From Candidatus Tokpelaia sp. (GTDB lineage: Bacteria; Pseudomonadota; Alphaproteobacteria; Rhizobiales; Rhizobiaceae): a DNA stretch of 64,000 bases. This document shows, in pieces, positions 50,816 through 61,246 of this stretch (position 1 is the first letter of the stretch; each line of letters begins with the position of its first letter). The position numbers and the translations under genes were made by a program. Below the pieces are notes generated by a model. The model saw only the letters and a program-made list of their open reading frames with translations. It did not search any database and was not told where the DNA came from. The stretch spans positions 1-64,000 of the forward strand of contig NZ_QLZD01000033.1 in NCBI RefSeq assembly GCF_008636115.1, written 5' to 3'.

Positions 50816-51424
50816 ATGTCTGCGGAAGCTCTGGGTGAAATTGCCGAATATATAAAAGAGCGCCTGGGTGCCGTGGTAGAAAAGGCGGAATTGGCTTATG
50901 ACGAGCTGACTGTCACGGTGAATGCTGCCCGCATAATTGATGCGCTGGTTCTCCTGCGTGATGATGTTCAGTGCCAGTTTATCGCTTTAATAGATATTAG
51001 CGGTGCCGATTATCCTGATAAAGAAAAGCGGTTTGCCGTTTGTTATCATCTCTTGTCGCCGCGGCAAAATCTGCGCCTGCGCCTTAAACTGCATATTGAT
51101 GAAAATACACCTGTTCCTTCCGCCTGCGCTGTTTTTGCCGGGGCAGAATGGTATGAGCGTGAAATTTACGATATGTATGGCGTTTATTTCAGCGACCACC
51201 CGGATATGCGCCGTATTTTGACGGATTACGGTTTTCAGGGCTATCCGCTGCGCAAGGATTTTCCCGTTAGCGGTTTTGTCGAGTGCCGTTATGATAATGA
51301 AGTCAAGGGGATTGTCTATGAGCCTGTGCTTTTGCGCCAGGAAATGCGGTCTTTTGACTTTCTCTCTCCCTGGGAGGCCGCGGATTATATTCTCCCGGGT
51401 GATGAAAAAGCTAAAAAAGGATAA
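50816..51424 (+). CDS. nuoC: NADH-quinone oxidoreductase subunit C
   Basis: A 202-residue 30-kDa subunit that, with NuoD, forms the quinone-side part of the hydrophilic arm. The diagnostic region [20 protein letters not shown], then [19 protein letters not shown], is present. ATG follows AGGAGAG, 8 bp after nuoB. It is separate from nuoD, not fused as in enterobacteria. A 118-bp gap to nuoD contains only random short frames. Confidence 0.95.
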   Translation: MSAEALGEIAEYIKERLGAVVEKAELAYDELTVTVNAARIIDALVLLRDDVQCQFIALIDISGADYPDKEKRFAVCYHLLSPRQNLRLRLKLHIDENTPVPSACAVFAGAEWYEREIYDMYGVYFSDHPDMRRILTDYGFQGYPLRKDFPVSGFVECRYDNEVKGIVYEPVLLRQEMRSFDFLSPWEAADYILPGDEKAKKG

Positions 51425-51542
51425 TGGGCAATGGGGTTTCCTGTATGCGGCATAATAGTGCTGTTTGCCTTATTTTATTGGGCGGCAGGCTTGAAGTTTG
51501 GAGGCGCCGTAATATCCGCCCGGCGGCAGGGAGGCCGGCACT

Positions 51543-52733
51543 ATGGCTGAGGTTGGTATCCGGAATTTCAATATTAATTTTGGCCCGCAGCACCCGGCTG
51601 CGCATGGGGTTTTGCGCATGGTGCTGGAGCTGGACGGCGAAGTGGTAACCCGTGTTGATCCGCATATTGGTCTGCTGCATCGCGGCACTGAAAAATTGAT
51701 GGAAACAAAGACATATTTGCAGGCATTACCTTATCTGGATCGCCTGGATTATGTCTCTCCCATGAATCAGGAACATGCCTATATATTGGCAGTAGAAAAA
51801 TTGCTGGGCCTGGTCGTGCCGAAACGCGCCAGCATTATTCGTGTTTTATTTTCAGAAATAGGCCGTATTCTCAACCATTTGATGAATATAACCACGCAGG
51901 CTATGGACGTGGGCGCGCTCACCCCGCCGCTTTGGGGGTTTGAACAGCGCGAAAAGCTGATGATTTTTTACGAGCGGGCTTGCGGTGCCCGTTTGCATGC
52001 CAATTATTTCCGCCCCGGCGGGGTGCACCAGGATTTGCCAGATGCTTTGATAGAGGATATTGGCAAATTTATTGAGCCGTTTTTAAAAGCAGTGGCCGAT
52101 ATTGATTCTTTGTTGACAGGCAATCGCATTTTTAAGCAGCGCAATGTTGATATTGGCATTATTGCCCAAAAAGAAGCCTGGAATCGCGGCTTTTCCGGCG
52201 TTATTATCCGCAGCACCGGCGCGGCCTGGGATTTGCGCAAAACCCAGCCTTATGAATGTTATGAGGAACTGGAATTTGATATTCCGGTTGGTAAAAACGG
52301 CGATTGCTATGACAGATATTTGATTCGCATGGAGGAAATGCGTCAATCCGCCGCTATTATGCGCCAATGTGTGGAGCGCCTGCTGGGGGCAGAAAAGGGC
52401 GGCCCGGTTATGGTGCCTGATCATAAAATTACGCCGCCGCGCCGGGCGGATATGAAGCATTCCATGGAAGCGCTGATTCATCATTTTAAATTATTTACAG
52501 AAGGCTTTCATGTGCCGAAGGGGGAGGTTTATGCTGCCGTGGAAGCGCCGAAAGGTGAGTTTGGCGTTTATCTGGTGGCAGATGGCAGCAATAAGCCGTA
52601 TCGGGTAAAATTGCGCGCTCCCGGTTATGCGCATTTGCAGGCGATGAATCATATATGCACGGGGCATATGCTGTCTGATATAGCGGCCGTGCTGGGCTCG
52701 CTCGATATTGTTTTTGGAGAGGTTGACCGCTAA
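51543..52733 (+). CDS. nuoD: NADH-quinone oxidoreductase subunit D
   Basis: A 396-residue 49-kDa subunit lining the quinone pocket. Conserved stretches are [15 protein letters not shown] near the N-terminus, [15 protein letters not shown], and DIVFGEVDR at the very end. The ATG follows AGGGAGG. Its stop overlaps the nuoE start by one base (TAATG). Confidence 0.96.
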   Translation: MAEVGIRNFNINFGPQHPAAHGVLRMVLELDGEVVTRVDPHIGLLHRGTEKLMETKTYLQALPYLDRLDYVSPMNQEHAYILAVEKLLGLVVPKRASIIRVLFSEIGRILNHLMNITTQAMDVGALTPPLWGFEQREKLMIFYERACGARLHANYFRPGGVHQDLPDALIEDIGKFIEPFLKAVADIDSLLTGNRIFKQRNVDIGIIAQKEAWNRGFSGVIIRSTGAAWDLRKTQPYECYEELEFDIPVGKNGDCYDRYLIRMEEMRQSAAIMRQCVERLLGAEKGGPVMVPDHKITPPRRADMKHSMEALIHHFKLFTEGFHVPKGEVYAAVEAPKGEFGVYLVADGSNKPYRVKLRAPGYAHLQAMNHICTGHMLSDIAAVLGSLDIVFGEVDR

Positions 52734-53350
52734 TGTCTGTTCGTCGTCTCGCAGAGGAAGCTGTGCAACCGTCTGCTTTTGCCTTTAATAAGGAAAATCT
52801 TGCCTGGGCTAAAAAATCTATTGCCAAATATCCCAAGGGGCGTCAGCGATCGGCGGTTATTTTATTGTTAATGCGCGCGCAGGAGCAGGAAGGCTGGCTT
52901 TCTCGCGCTGCGATTGAATATGTTGCCGATATGTTGTCTATGGCCGCTATGCGTGTTCTGGAAATTGCCACTTTTTATACGCAATTCCAGTTACAGCCGG
53001 TGGGGACAAAAGCGCATATTCAGCTTTGCGGCACTACTCCCTGTATGTTGCGCGGGGCGGAAGAGCTGCGAGAGGTTTGCCGCCGCCGCATTCATCAGGA
53101 GCCGCTGCAAACCAATAATGCGGGCACGCTTTCATGGGAAGAAGTGGAATGTCTGGGTGCTTGCGTCAATGCGCCTGTCATGATGATTTTTAAAGATTAT
53201 TATGAAGATATGACAGCGGCAAGGCTGGAAGAAATTATTGATGCTTTTGAGCAGGGGAAGGGGGCGCAAGTGCCTGTCGGATCGCAAAGCGGGCATCGTC
53301 CTGCTGCCGTTCGTTGTGAGCAAAGCCGGGCAAAAAATGAGGGGAGTTGA
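52733..53350 (+). CDS. nuoE: NADH-quinone oxidoreductase subunit E
   Basis: A 205-residue 24-kDa subunit of the NADH-dehydrogenase module with a thioredoxin-like fold and the N1a [2Fe-2S] cluster. The four ligand cysteines are in LCGTTPCMLRG and VECLGACVNAP. The C-terminal ~40 residues are a Gln/Arg-rich extension. In other alphaproteobacteria nuoF follows directly; here two membrane-protein genes intervene. Confidence 0.94.
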   Translation: MSVRRLAEEAVQPSAFAFNKENLAWAKKSIAKYPKGRQRSAVILLLMRAQEQEGWLSRAAIEYVADMLSMAAMRVLEIATFYTQFQLQPVGTKAHIQLCGTTPCMLRGAEELREVCRRRIHQEPLQTNNAGTLSWEEVECLGACVNAPVMMIFKDYYEDMTAARLEEIIDAFEQGKGAQVPVGSQSGHRPAAVRCEQSRAKNEGS

Positions 53351-53412
53351 GCAAATGTGTTGGGTGTCGCAGTTGCAATCCGCCGCAGGGCAGGACATTA
53401 CAGGAAAATATA

Positions 53413-54003
53413 ATGGATAAACGGGCTGTTCCTCATGCAGGCCGCCGGTTGGCCATAGTACCGCCGGGGGGGCGTTGTTATCGCCCTGGCTTTATTATTG
53501 CGGCGACATTGGTCGCCGGCTATCTTGCTTCTTTGGTAAAATATGGCAGTGAGCATGATATGCCGCCGCGCCCGCCGGAGCGCATTGCACCGCCGGTAGT
53601 AGTGATAAATGACAGCCTGGCCTGGTTTGACTGGGGGAGTATACAGGATTATGTTTATGTCTATGGCGGTAATAGCGTCAATATGCTTGTCGGCCTGTTT
53701 CATCACGGTTTTTCTATAGTTTTTGCTTTTATTTATATTATGATTGCCGAAAAATATCCTAAAATCCGTTTATGGCACGGCGCTTTTTACGGTATTATCA
53801 TTACTATCCTCATGCATTATGTTTTTATTCCTTTATGGGGTGCCGGGCCTGCATTGTGGAATTTGCCGTGGACAGAACATGTCAGCGAATTATGGGGGGG
53901 CATTATTTGGGGATTTGTGATAGAAATGGCTTATGTCTTCATGCGCTATTATATGACCGGCGCGGTTGATAACAGGCAGGCGCCGCGCCGTAAGCGCGAG
54001 TGA
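53413..54003 (+). CDS. DUF1440/YagU-like membrane protein, copy 1
   Basis: A 196-residue inner-membrane protein resembling E. coli YagU (DUF1440), which is linked to acid tolerance. An N-terminal helix is followed by SLVKYGSEHDMPPRPPERIAPP, a periplasmic-looking Pro-rich loop with GNSVN, then helices with WHGAFYGIIITILMHYVFIP, and WTEHVSELWGGIIWGFVIEM at the end. ATG 53413 follows AGGA. It sits inside the nuo operon, 62 bp after nuoE. Role here unknown; it may tune ion or proton handling. It is paralogous to the next gene. Confidence 0.75.
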   Translation: MDKRAVPHAGRRLAIVPPGGRCYRPGFIIAATLVAGYLASLVKYGSEHDMPPRPPERIAPPVVVINDSLAWFDWGSIQDYVYVYGGNSVNMLVGLFHHGFSIVFAFIYIMIAEKYPKIRLWHGAFYGIIITILMHYVFIPLWGAGPALWNLPWTEHVSELWGGIIWGFVIEMAYVFMRYYMTGAVDNRQAPRRKRE

Positions 54004-54326
54004 TGATCGCGCGCCGAATCGACAGGTGAAGCCTGTATCTGCCCGGCTGGAGTGCCTGCGAAGATTAGCGCGCAGAAAAACGGAAAAAGCAAAACATAAT
54101 TTTGTGACGGGTCGGTATAGTGGATTGAAAAACGGTATTGAAGGCTAAAGGGAGTAAGGCAAATCTTCCAGGCATCAAGACCGATACAATATTGTGGAAG
54201 GAAAGGCGTTATAGTGAAGCAGGGGTCATTTTGACTCTTTTTGCTGATATTGAGGGTTCTTAGTAGTGTTACCTTGTAGATTTTGCTGTTTGGTTAAACA
54301 TTAGAAAAGAATAGGAAGATTTGGAA
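54004..54326 (+). other. Gap between the two DUF1440 genes
   Basis: 323 bp without a convincing gene. The second half is AT-rich and may hold a promoter for the second copy and nuoF onward (TTGACT at about 54231, TTGGTT further on), but no firm -10 pairing is visible. Confidence 0.4.
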
Positions 54327-54908
54327 ATGTTAGCAAAATTTCAGGATAAACTTAACGTGAAAATTGTCATTTGGACGACAATTCTCGGGGGCTTTTTTTC
54401 TTCTATGGTGAAATGGGGCAGCGAAGTTAATACACCGCCGCGCGCTCCCGGTGACATGGTTCCGCCGGCCGCCAATATTGATGCCTGGCTGGGCTGGCTC
54501 GGCGTTAATTCCCATTCGCTGGATTATGTTTATAACGGCAATAATGTCTGGGGGCTGGTTAGCCTTTATCATTGGGGGTTTAGTTTTGTTTTCGCTTTTG
54601 TCTATGTTGTTATTGCAATGTATTGGCCGCAGATTCGCGCATGGTATGGCGCTTTTTACGGCATTATTATCACTGTGATTATGCATTATTTCTTTATTCC
54701 CTTATTCGGGTTCCGTATGGTCGGGGTGAATAAGGATATTACAGGCTGGCCGTGGAATTTGACCTGGTATGAGCATTTTTCTGAGCTTGCCGGGCATATT
54801 TGGTGGGCCATGTGCATTGAAATATGCCTTATTGCTGTCCTTGCCCATTTCGGCCGCCCGATTAAAGGTGATTTCACTATGTCGCATAGTCCGAGAGCAT
54901 TGAGATAA
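54327..54908 (+). CDS. DUF1440/YagU-like membrane protein, copy 2
   Basis: A 193-residue paralogue of the preceding protein with the same order of parts: SSMVKWGSEVNTPPRAPGDMVPP, the GNNVWGL segment, WYGAFYGIIITVIMHYFFIP and WYEHFSELAGHIWWAMCIEI. Four or five membrane segments are predicted by eye. ATG 54327 follows ATAGGAAG. The tandem pair lies between nuoE and nuoF on the same strand, with nuoF 53 bp downstream. This is not a standard complex I gene position; function unknown. Confidence 0.75.
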   Translation: MLAKFQDKLNVKIVIWTTILGGFFSSMVKWGSEVNTPPRAPGDMVPPAANIDAWLGWLGVNSHSLDYVYNGNNVWGLVSLYHWGFSFVFAFVYVVIAMYWPQIRAWYGAFYGIIITVIMHYFFIPLFGFRMVGVNKDITGWPWNLTWYEHFSELAGHIWWAMCIEICLIAVLAHFGRPIKGDFTMSHSPRALR

Positions 54909-54961
54909 ATTCCGGCATAAATTATGCCGCCTTTGGTAGTAACTAAAAGAGATGAAGCACT

Positions 54962-56269
54962 ATGCTGGCTGATAAAGACTGTATTTTTACTAATATACAC
55001 GGTTTGCAGGATACAAGTCTGAAGGGGGCTGCGGCACGCGGTTCATGGGTAGATACCAAAGCGATTATTGCCAAAGGGCGTGACTGGATTATCAGTGAAA
55101 TAAAGGCTTCGGGCCTGCGCGGCCGCGGCGGCGCAGGCTTCTCCACCGGTATGAAATGGTCGTTTATGCCGAAAGAGAGTGATGGCCGTCCGCATTATCT
55201 GGTAGTTAATGCCGATGAATCAGAGCCGGGAACCTGCAAGGATCGCGAGATTTTGCGGCATGAGCCGCATTATTTGCTGGAGGGTTGTGTCCTTGCCGGT
55301 TTTGCCATGGGGGCGCGGACAGTTTTTATTTATGTGCGGGGGGAATATATTCGTGAGAGAGAGGCGCTGGAAAAAGCGGTTGACGAATGTTATGAAGCCG
55401 GCTTGTTAGGCAAAAATACCAGACACGGGCATGATTGCGATATTATTGTTCATCACGGTGCCGGCGCTTATATATGCGGCGAGGAAACAGCGCTGCTGGA
55501 AAGCCTGGAAGGTAAAAAGGGGCAGCCGCGGCTAAAGCCGCCTTTCCCTGCCAATATGGGGCTTTACGGCTGCCCGACAACGGTCAATAATGTGGAATCT
55601 ATTGCTGTTGCTCCGGCTATTTTGCGGCGGGGCGCCTCCTGGTTTTCTGCCATTGGTCGCCCCAATAATGTCGGCACCAAATTATTTATGGTTTCCGGCC
55701 ATGTCAACACGCCTTGTGTGGTGGAAGAGGCAATGGGGGTGCCGTTTCGTGAATTGATTGAGAAATATGCCGGCGGGGTGCGCGGCGGCTGGGATAATCT
55801 TTTGGCGGTTATCCCCGGCGGGGCTTCCTGTCCGGTTGTGCGGGCAGAAGATATGATGAATGTCCTTATGGATTTTGATGGGTTGAAAGAGGTAAAATCT
55901 TCTTTTGGCACAGGCGGGGTGATTATTATGGACAAATCTACCGATATTATTAAAGCTGTCTGGCGTTTATCTGTCTTTTTTAAACATGAGAGCTGCGGTC
56001 AATGCACGCCCTGCCGTGAGGGGACAGGCTGGATGATGCGCCTGCTGGCGCGTATGGTGGAGGGGCGGGCGCAAAAGCGCGATATTGATTTGCTTTTTGA
56101 CATTTCCAAACAAATTGAAGGGCACACAATCTGCGCTTTGGGTGATGCTGCTGCCTGGCCGGTTCAGGCACTTATCCGCAATTTTCGCCCGGAAATAGAA
56201 AAGCGGATTGAAGCCTATACCCGGTGCGCCGTGCAAAGCCGGAATAATGTTTTGGCGGCAGCCGGGTAA
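54962..56269 (+). CDS. nuoF: NADH-quinone oxidoreductase subunit F
   Basis: A 435-residue subunit that binds NADH, FMN and cluster N3. The nucleotide region is [17 protein letters not shown], the FMN part [19 protein letters not shown], and the N3 ligands are in [17 protein letters not shown], with a fourth Cys in [13 protein letters not shown]. Family length is normal. ATG 54962 follows AGAGATG. Confidence 0.95.
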   Translation: MLADKDCIFTNIHGLQDTSLKGAAARGSWVDTKAIIAKGRDWIISEIKASGLRGRGGAGFSTGMKWSFMPKESDGRPHYLVVNADESEPGTCKDREILRHEPHYLLEGCVLAGFAMGARTVFIYVRGEYIREREALEKAVDECYEAGLLGKNTRHGHDCDIIVHHGAGAYICGEETALLESLEGKKGQPRLKPPFPANMGLYGCPTTVNNVESIAVAPAILRRGASWFSAIGRPNNVGTKLFMVSGHVNTPCVVEEAMGVPFRELIEKYAGGVRGGWDNLLAVIPGGASCPVVRAEDMMNVLMDFDGLKEVKSSFGTGGVIIMDKSTDIIKAVWRLSVFFKHESCGQCTPCREGTGWMMRLLARMVEGRAQKRDIDLLFDISKQIEGHTICALGDAAAWPVQALIRNFRPEIEKRIEAYTRCAVQSRNNVLAAAG

Positions 56270-56432
56270 ATTTGGCCGCAGGCGGGAGGAGAAATGATTA
56301 TGGGGACAAGGCGGCGATGATGGCAAAAATATGTTTTGTAACCGGCGGCAGCGGTTTAGAGAATTTGAAAAGCCTCAATATAAAGCAATAAAAAAGCCGC
56401 CGGGATTGCGGAATAATAGCGGATTTAGGAAA

Positions 56433-58541
56433 ATGGCGAGAATTATAGTTGACAGCAAGGAAATTGAGGTTCCGGATTCTTATACTTTATTGCAGGCGGC
56501 AGAAGCAGCGGGGGCGGTGATTCCGCGTTTTTGCTTTCATGAGCGTTTATCTGTTCCCGGTAATTGCCGTATGTGCCTGGTAGAAGTGAAGGGAGGGCCG
56601 CCCAAGCCGGTTTCTTCCTGCTCAATGGGGGTGAGAGATTTGCGTCCCGGCGCCAATGGTGAGCCGCCGGAAATTTTTACCAATACACCAATGGTGAAAA
56701 AAGCGCGTGAAGGCGCGCTGGAATTTTTGCTGATTAACCACCCTTTGGATTGTCCGATTTGCGATCAGGGCGGTGAATGTGATTTGCAGGATCAGGCCAT
56801 GGCTTTCGGCCGTTCCTCTTCACGCTATGCGGAAGATAAAAGGGCCGTTGAAGATAAATATATCGGGCCGCTGATTAAAACAGTAATGACGCGTTGCATT
56901 CATTGCACGCGCTGTGTGCGTTTTACCGCTGAGATTGCCGGCAGTGATGAAATCGGGCTGACAGGACGCGGGGAAGATGCGGAAATTACCACTTATCTGC
57001 AACGGGCCTTAACCTCGGAATTACAGGGCAATATTATTGATCTTTGCCCTGTCGGCGCTTTGACCGCCCGCCCTTATGCCTTCCATGCCCGCCCGTGGGA
57101 ATTGACAAAAACAGAAACTGTCGATGTTATGGACGCTATGGGCTGCGCCATTCGCGTGGATACGCGCGGGCGTGAGGTAATGCGGATTTTGCCGCGAGTG
57201 AATGAGGCCATCAATGAGGAGTGGATATCAGACAAAACCCGCTTTGTCTGGGACGGGCTGCGCCGCCAGCGGCTTGACCGCCCTTATCTGCGTCAGGCGC
57301 GCGGCCGCCTGGTGGAAACCGGCTGGGCAGAGGCTTTTGCTGCTATTCGTCAGGCGGTGAGCAAAGCTGAAAAAGGCAGTATCGGTGCTATTGCCGGCGA
57401 TATGGCCACGGTAGAGGAAATGTACGCGCTGAAGGCGCTATTGGCGGCCCTGGGTTCCGATAATGTCGATTGCCGCCAGGATAATACGGCCTTGCATGGG
57501 CAATTCGGCCGCGCCAGCTATATTTTTAACCCGACTATTGCCGGGATTGATGAATCTGATGCGCTGCTGATTATTGGCAGCAATCCGCGCCTTGAAGCGG
57601 CGGTTTTAAATGCCCGTATCCGCAAACGCAGTTTAAAAAGCGGGGATTACCCCATTGGCCTTATCGGTGCCAGGGAAGATCTGCGCTATCCCTATACTTA
57701 TCTGGGGGCCGGGCGCGAAAGTTTGAAGGCTTTGGCTGCCGGTGAAAGCAGTTTTTTCCACCTTTTGAAAAAAGCGCAAAAACCGCTGATTATTATTGGC
57801 CAGGCGGCGCTTTGCGACCATGACGGTGAGGAAATTTTGCGCCTTATTGCGCAAATTGCCCGTGATACGGCTGCTTTGCGGGCAGACTGGAATGGTTTTG
57901 CCGTTTTACACAGAGCGGCGGCGCGTGTTGGCGGGCTGGATATTGGCTTTACCCCGCCTGGGGGTAAAAAAGCCGTCGATATTATTGCCAGTTCAGATAT
58001 ATTGTTTTTGCTCGGCGCTGATGAAGCCGATTTATCGGCGAAAAAAGGGTTCACTGTTTATATCGGCTCTCATGGCGATAAAGGCGCGCATGCGGCTGAT
58101 GTTATTTTGCCGGCCGCTGCCTATACAGAAAAATCCGGGATTTATGTCAATATGGAGGGGCGGGTGCAAATGGCAGCGCGGGCAAATTTCGCCCCTGGTG
58201 AGGCGAGGGAAGACTGGGCGATTATTCGCGCCCTTTCCGCGATTTTGGGGCAGGTTTTGCCGTTTGATTCCCTGTCCGCTTTGCGGAAGAATCTGTTTGC
58301 CGATTATCCGCATCTGGCCGGCATAGATAAAATCCTGCCCGGCAAAGCAGCGGATATTATTGCCCTTGGCGATAAAATCGGGGTAATAAAGGGGCAGGCT
58401 TTTCCCCCGGCGGTTCAGGATTTTTATCTGACAAATCCCATTGCTAGAGCCTCAGCCGTAATGGCTGAGTGCTCGGCTTTGGCGCATCAGCGCCGGCTTG
58501 CCGGCAGCAAAATAGAAAAGACAGGGTATCGGCATGTATGA
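56433..58541 (+). CDS. nuoG: NADH-quinone oxidoreductase subunit G
   Basis: A 702-residue subunit with several iron-sulfur clusters. The [2Fe-2S] domain has [12 protein letters not shown] second binding region has [17 protein letters not shown], and the 4Fe-4S motif is [12 protein letters not shown], with [10 protein letters not shown]. The C-terminal molybdopterin-oxidoreductase-like domain follows without cofactor. ATG 56433 ([13 protein letters not shown]) follows TTTAGGA; the frame is open 100 bp upstream but unlike the family. Its end overlaps nuoH by eight bases. Confidence 0.94.
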   Translation: MARIIVDSKEIEVPDSYTLLQAAEAAGAVIPRFCFHERLSVPGNCRMCLVEVKGGPPKPVSSCSMGVRDLRPGANGEPPEIFTNTPMVKKAREGALEFLLINHPLDCPICDQGGECDLQDQAMAFGRSSSRYAEDKRAVEDKYIGPLIKTVMTRCIHCTRCVRFTAEIAGSDEIGLTGRGEDAEITTYLQRALTSELQGNIIDLCPVGALTARPYAFHARPWELTKTETVDVMDAMGCAIRVDTRGREVMRILPRVNEAINEEWISDKTRFVWDGLRRQRLDRPYLRQARGRLVETGWAEAFAAIRQAVSKAEKGSIGAIAGDMATVEEMYALKALLAALGSDNVDCRQDNTALHGQFGRASYIFNPTIAGIDESDALLIIGSNPRLEAAVLNARIRKRSLKSGDYPIGLIGAREDLRYPYTYLGAGRESLKALAAGESSFFHLLKKAQKPLIIIGQAALCDHDGEEILRLIAQIARDTAALRADWNGFAVLHRAAARVGGLDIGFTPPGGKKAVDIIASSDILFLLGADEADLSAKKGFTVYIGSHGDKGAHAADVILPAAAYTEKSGIYVNMEGRVQMAARANFAPGEAREDWAIIRALSAILGQVLPFDSLSALRKNLFADYPHLAGIDKILPGKAADIIALGDKIGVIKGQAFPPAVQDFYLTNPIARASAVMAECSALAHQRRLAGSKIEKTGYRHV

Positions 58542-59580
58542 TTTTTTTCTGACCTCATTGCTGCCTGTAGCGATTATTGCCGGCAAATCCCTGTTGTTAC
58601 TGGCAGTTTTGTTAATCCTTATTGCTTATTTGCTTTATGCGGATCGTAAAATCTGGGCGGCAGTGCAATTACGCCGCGGGCCTAATATTGTCGGCGCTTT
58701 CGGCCTGTTGCAATCTTTTGCCGATTTTATCAAATTTGCGGTAAAAGAGCCGATAATTCCGGCCGGCGCCAATAAAGGCGTATTTCTGCTTGCTCCTTTT
58801 GTGGCGTCTTTTCTGGCTTTAAGCGCCTGGGCGGTGGTGCCTGTCAGCGAGGGCTGGGCGGTGGCCGATATTAATGTCGGCATTCTTTATATTCTGGCTA
58901 TTTCTTCGCTGGAAGTTTATGGCGTTATTATGGGCGGCTGGGCTTCCAATTCCAAATATCCTTTGCTCGGTGCCTTGCGTTCGGCTGCGCAAATGATTTC
59001 TTACGAAGTCTCTATCGGCCTGGTTCTGACCTGTGTTCTGCTGTGTGTCGGCTCACTTAATCTGACTGATATTGTGCTGGCGCAAAAAAACGGTCTGGGA
59101 ACACGGCTGGGCGTGCCTTTTGCCTCATTTCTGGATTGGCATTGGCTGGCTTTGTTCCCGGTATTTATTATATTTTTCATTTCCGCTCTGGCAGAGACAA
59201 ACCGCCCGCCTTTTGATTTGGTAGAGGCGGAATCAGAACTGATAGCCGGGCATATGGTGGAATATTCGTCCACACCCTATATGCTGTTTTTCCTTGGCGA
59301 ATATGTGGCGGCTGTTTTAATGTGCGCCCTGACCACTCTGCTGTTTCTTGGCGGCTGGCTGCCGCCATTGGATATTGCCTGGTTGAACTGGGTTCCCGGG
59401 ATTATCTGGTTTATTATCAAAACCTGTCTGGTGTTTTTTATGTTTGCTTTGGTCAAAGCTTTTGTCCCGCGTTATCGCTATGACCAGTTAATGCGGCTTG
59501 GCTGGAAGGTGTTTCTGCCGTTTTCTCTGGCAATGGTGGTGATAGTGGCCGCTGTTTTGAAAATAACCGGCTGGGCATAG
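58534..59580 (+). CDS. nuoH: NADH-quinone oxidoreductase subunit H
   Basis: A 348-residue membrane subunit with eight helices at the junction with the hydrophilic arm. Diagnostic parts are [39 protein letters not shown], and [19 protein letters not shown], an acidic loop facing the quinone channel. Start overlaps nuoG. Length is normal. Confidence 0.96.
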   Translation: MYDFFLTSLLPVAIIAGKSLLLLAVLLILIAYLLYADRKIWAAVQLRRGPNIVGAFGLLQSFADFIKFAVKEPIIPAGANKGVFLLAPFVASFLALSAWAVVPVSEGWAVADINVGILYILAISSLEVYGVIMGGWASNSKYPLLGALRSAAQMISYEVSIGLVLTCVLLCVGSLNLTDIVLAQKNGLGTRLGVPFASFLDWHWLALFPVFIIFFISALAETNRPPFDLVEAESELIAGHMVEYSSTPYMLFFLGEYVAAVLMCALTTLLFLGGWLPPLDIAWLNWVPGIIWFIIKTCLVFFMFALVKAFVPRYRYDQLMRLGWKVFLPFSLAMVVIVAAVLKITGWA

Positions 59581-59591
59581 GAGAAACAGCA

Positions 59592-60083
59592 ATGTCATCA
59601 TTATTTTCAGCGGCAAAATCCCTGCTTTTGCTGGAATTTATCCGCGCTTTCTTTTTGTCTTTGCGGCAGGCTGCTGCCCGCCGGCCGACTATTGAATATC
59701 CCAATGAAAAAGGCGCTGTCTCGCCGCGCTTTCGCGGTGAGCATGCCCTGCGTCGTTACCCAAGCGGCGAAGAACGCTGTATTGCCTGCAAATTATGCGA
59801 GGCTATCTGCCCGGCTCAGGCCATTACGATTGAGCTGGCGCCGCGCGGCAGTGACGGCACCCGCCGCACAACGCGCTATGATATTGATATGGTAAAATGT
59901 ATTTATTGCGGTTTTTGTCAGGAAGCCTGCCCGGTGGAAGCGATTGTTGAAGGGCCGAATTTTGAATTTGCGACGGAAACGCGGGAAGAGCTTTATTATG
60001 ATAAAGAAAAACTGCTGGCTAATGGCGACCGGTGGGAGCGTGAAATTGCCCGCAATATTGCTATGGATAGCGCCTATCGTTAA
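59592..60083 (+). CDS. nuoI: NADH-quinone oxidoreductase subunit I
   Basis: A 163-residue TYKY-type ferredoxin subunit with clusters N6a and N6b. Both 4Fe-4S motifs are intact: [15 protein letters not shown] and [15 protein letters not shown]. The N-terminal amphipathic region and [17 protein letters not shown] are family features. ATG follows AGGAGAAAC, 11 bp after nuoH. A 213-bp gap to nuoJ holds nothing convincing. Confidence 0.96.
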   Translation: MSSLFSAAKSLLLLEFIRAFFLSLRQAAARRPTIEYPNEKGAVSPRFRGEHALRRYPSGEERCIACKLCEAICPAQAITIELAPRGSDGTRRTTRYDIDMVKCIYCGFCQEACPVEAIVEGPNFEFATETREELYYDKEKLLANGDRWEREIARNIAMDSAYR

Positions 60084-60296
60084 AAATTGCACAAGCATGG
60101 GCAGTTTCATGTGCGCAAATGAAGCAAAAATGAAAAAAACAGCAAAAGTGAATTGCCTTTTTGGCGGTTTCGGCAAAAATAGCGGCCTGCCTGATGCAAC
60201 TGGTGCCACGGGTCTTGTTCATTGAGGAGCAAAGCGGTGGAATATTTTGCGCTATTTGCCAAAATCGGCGGCCGGTTTGAATAATAGGGAAAGCAG

Positions 60297-60920
60297 ATGA
60301 TAACAGGTTTTGCGGCTGTGTTTTTTTATCTCTTCGCGGTAATTATGATTGTTGCGGCAATTATGGTGATAGCGGCGCGCAATCCGGTGCATTCCGTCCT
60401 GTTTCTGATTTTGGTTTTTTTTAATGCGTCCGGGCTTTTTTTGCTTGGCGGGGCAGAATTTCTGGCAATGATTCTTTTGATGGTTTATGTCGGCGCTGTC
60501 GCTGTGCTTTTTCTCTTTGTCGTGATGATGCTTGATGTCGATTTTGCCGAATTAAAGCGCGGCATGGGGCGCTATGCGCCAATAGGCGGGCTGGTCGGCC
60601 TGATTGTGCTGGCTGAGCTGATTTTTGTTTTTATGTCGGTGCATTTTTCTCCTGCGGGGCCAGACGCCGCGGTAACACAGCCTGTGCCTGCGGCTTTGCC
60701 GCGCTCCAATACCCAGGCGCTTGGCGATATTCTTTATACAGATTATGTTTTTTATTTTGAGCTGGCCGGTTTTATCCTGCTGACAGCAATGATTGGTGCT
60801 ATTGTGCTGGCCTTGCATCATCGCAGCGGTGTCAAGCGCCAGTCTGTCGGCGAACAGGTCAAGCGCAATCCGCAAACAGCGATTGAAGTTAAAAAAGTAG
60901 AATCCGGCAAAGGGATTTAG
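60297..60920 (+). CDS. nuoJ: NADH-quinone oxidoreductase subunit J
   Basis: A 207-residue membrane subunit with five helices. The conserved third helix has [20 protein letters not shown], containing the pi-bulge region tied to proton pumping. [20 protein letters not shown] precedes it. ATG follows AGGGAAAG. Confidence 0.94.
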   Translation: MITGFAAVFFYLFAVIMIVAAIMVIAARNPVHSVLFLILVFFNASGLFLLGGAEFLAMILLMVYVGAVAVLFLFVVMMLDVDFAELKRGMGRYAPIGGLVGLIVLAELIFVFMSVHFSPAGPDAAVTQPVPAALPRSNTQALGDILYTDYVFYFELAGFILLTAMIGAIVLALHHRSGVKRQSVGEQVKRNPQTAIEVKKVESGKGI

Positions 60921-60933
60921 GCAGGAGAAAGCC

Positions 60934-61242
60934 ATGCAGATCAATATTGCCCATTATCTGACTATTGCGGCGATTTTACTGACAACAGGCATTTTGGGCG
61001 TGTTTGTTAATCGCCGCAATGTGATTGCCATTTTAATGTCGATTGAGCTGATTCTGCTGGCGGTTAATTTGAATTTTGTCGCTTTCTCGGCGGCTTTGCA
61101 TGATCTGGTCGGGCAGATATTTGCTCTGTTTGTGCTGACCGTAGCCGCGGCGGAATCGGCTATCGGCCTTGCTATTCTTGTTCTCTTTTTCCGCAATAAG
61201 GGCAGTGTCGCGGCAGAAGATGCCAATGTGATGAAAGGCTAG
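60934..61242 (+). CDS. nuoK: NADH-quinone oxidoreductase subunit K
   Basis: A 102-residue, three-helix membrane subunit related to MrpC. The essential Glu in helix 2 is present ([20 protein letters not shown]) and helix 3 has the second Glu in [16 protein letters not shown] follows AGGAGAAAG, 13 bp after nuoJ. Confidence 0.96.
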   Translation: MQINIAHYLTIAAILLTTGILGVFVNRRNVIAILMSIELILLAVNLNFVAFSAALHDLVGQIFALFVLTVAAAESAIGLAILVLFFRNKGSVAAEDANVMKG

Positions 61243-61246
61243 GGGA

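Noticed and set aside
60097-60225. 42-codon frame between nuoI and nuoJ
   Set aside because: No ribosome-binding site and no recognisable features.
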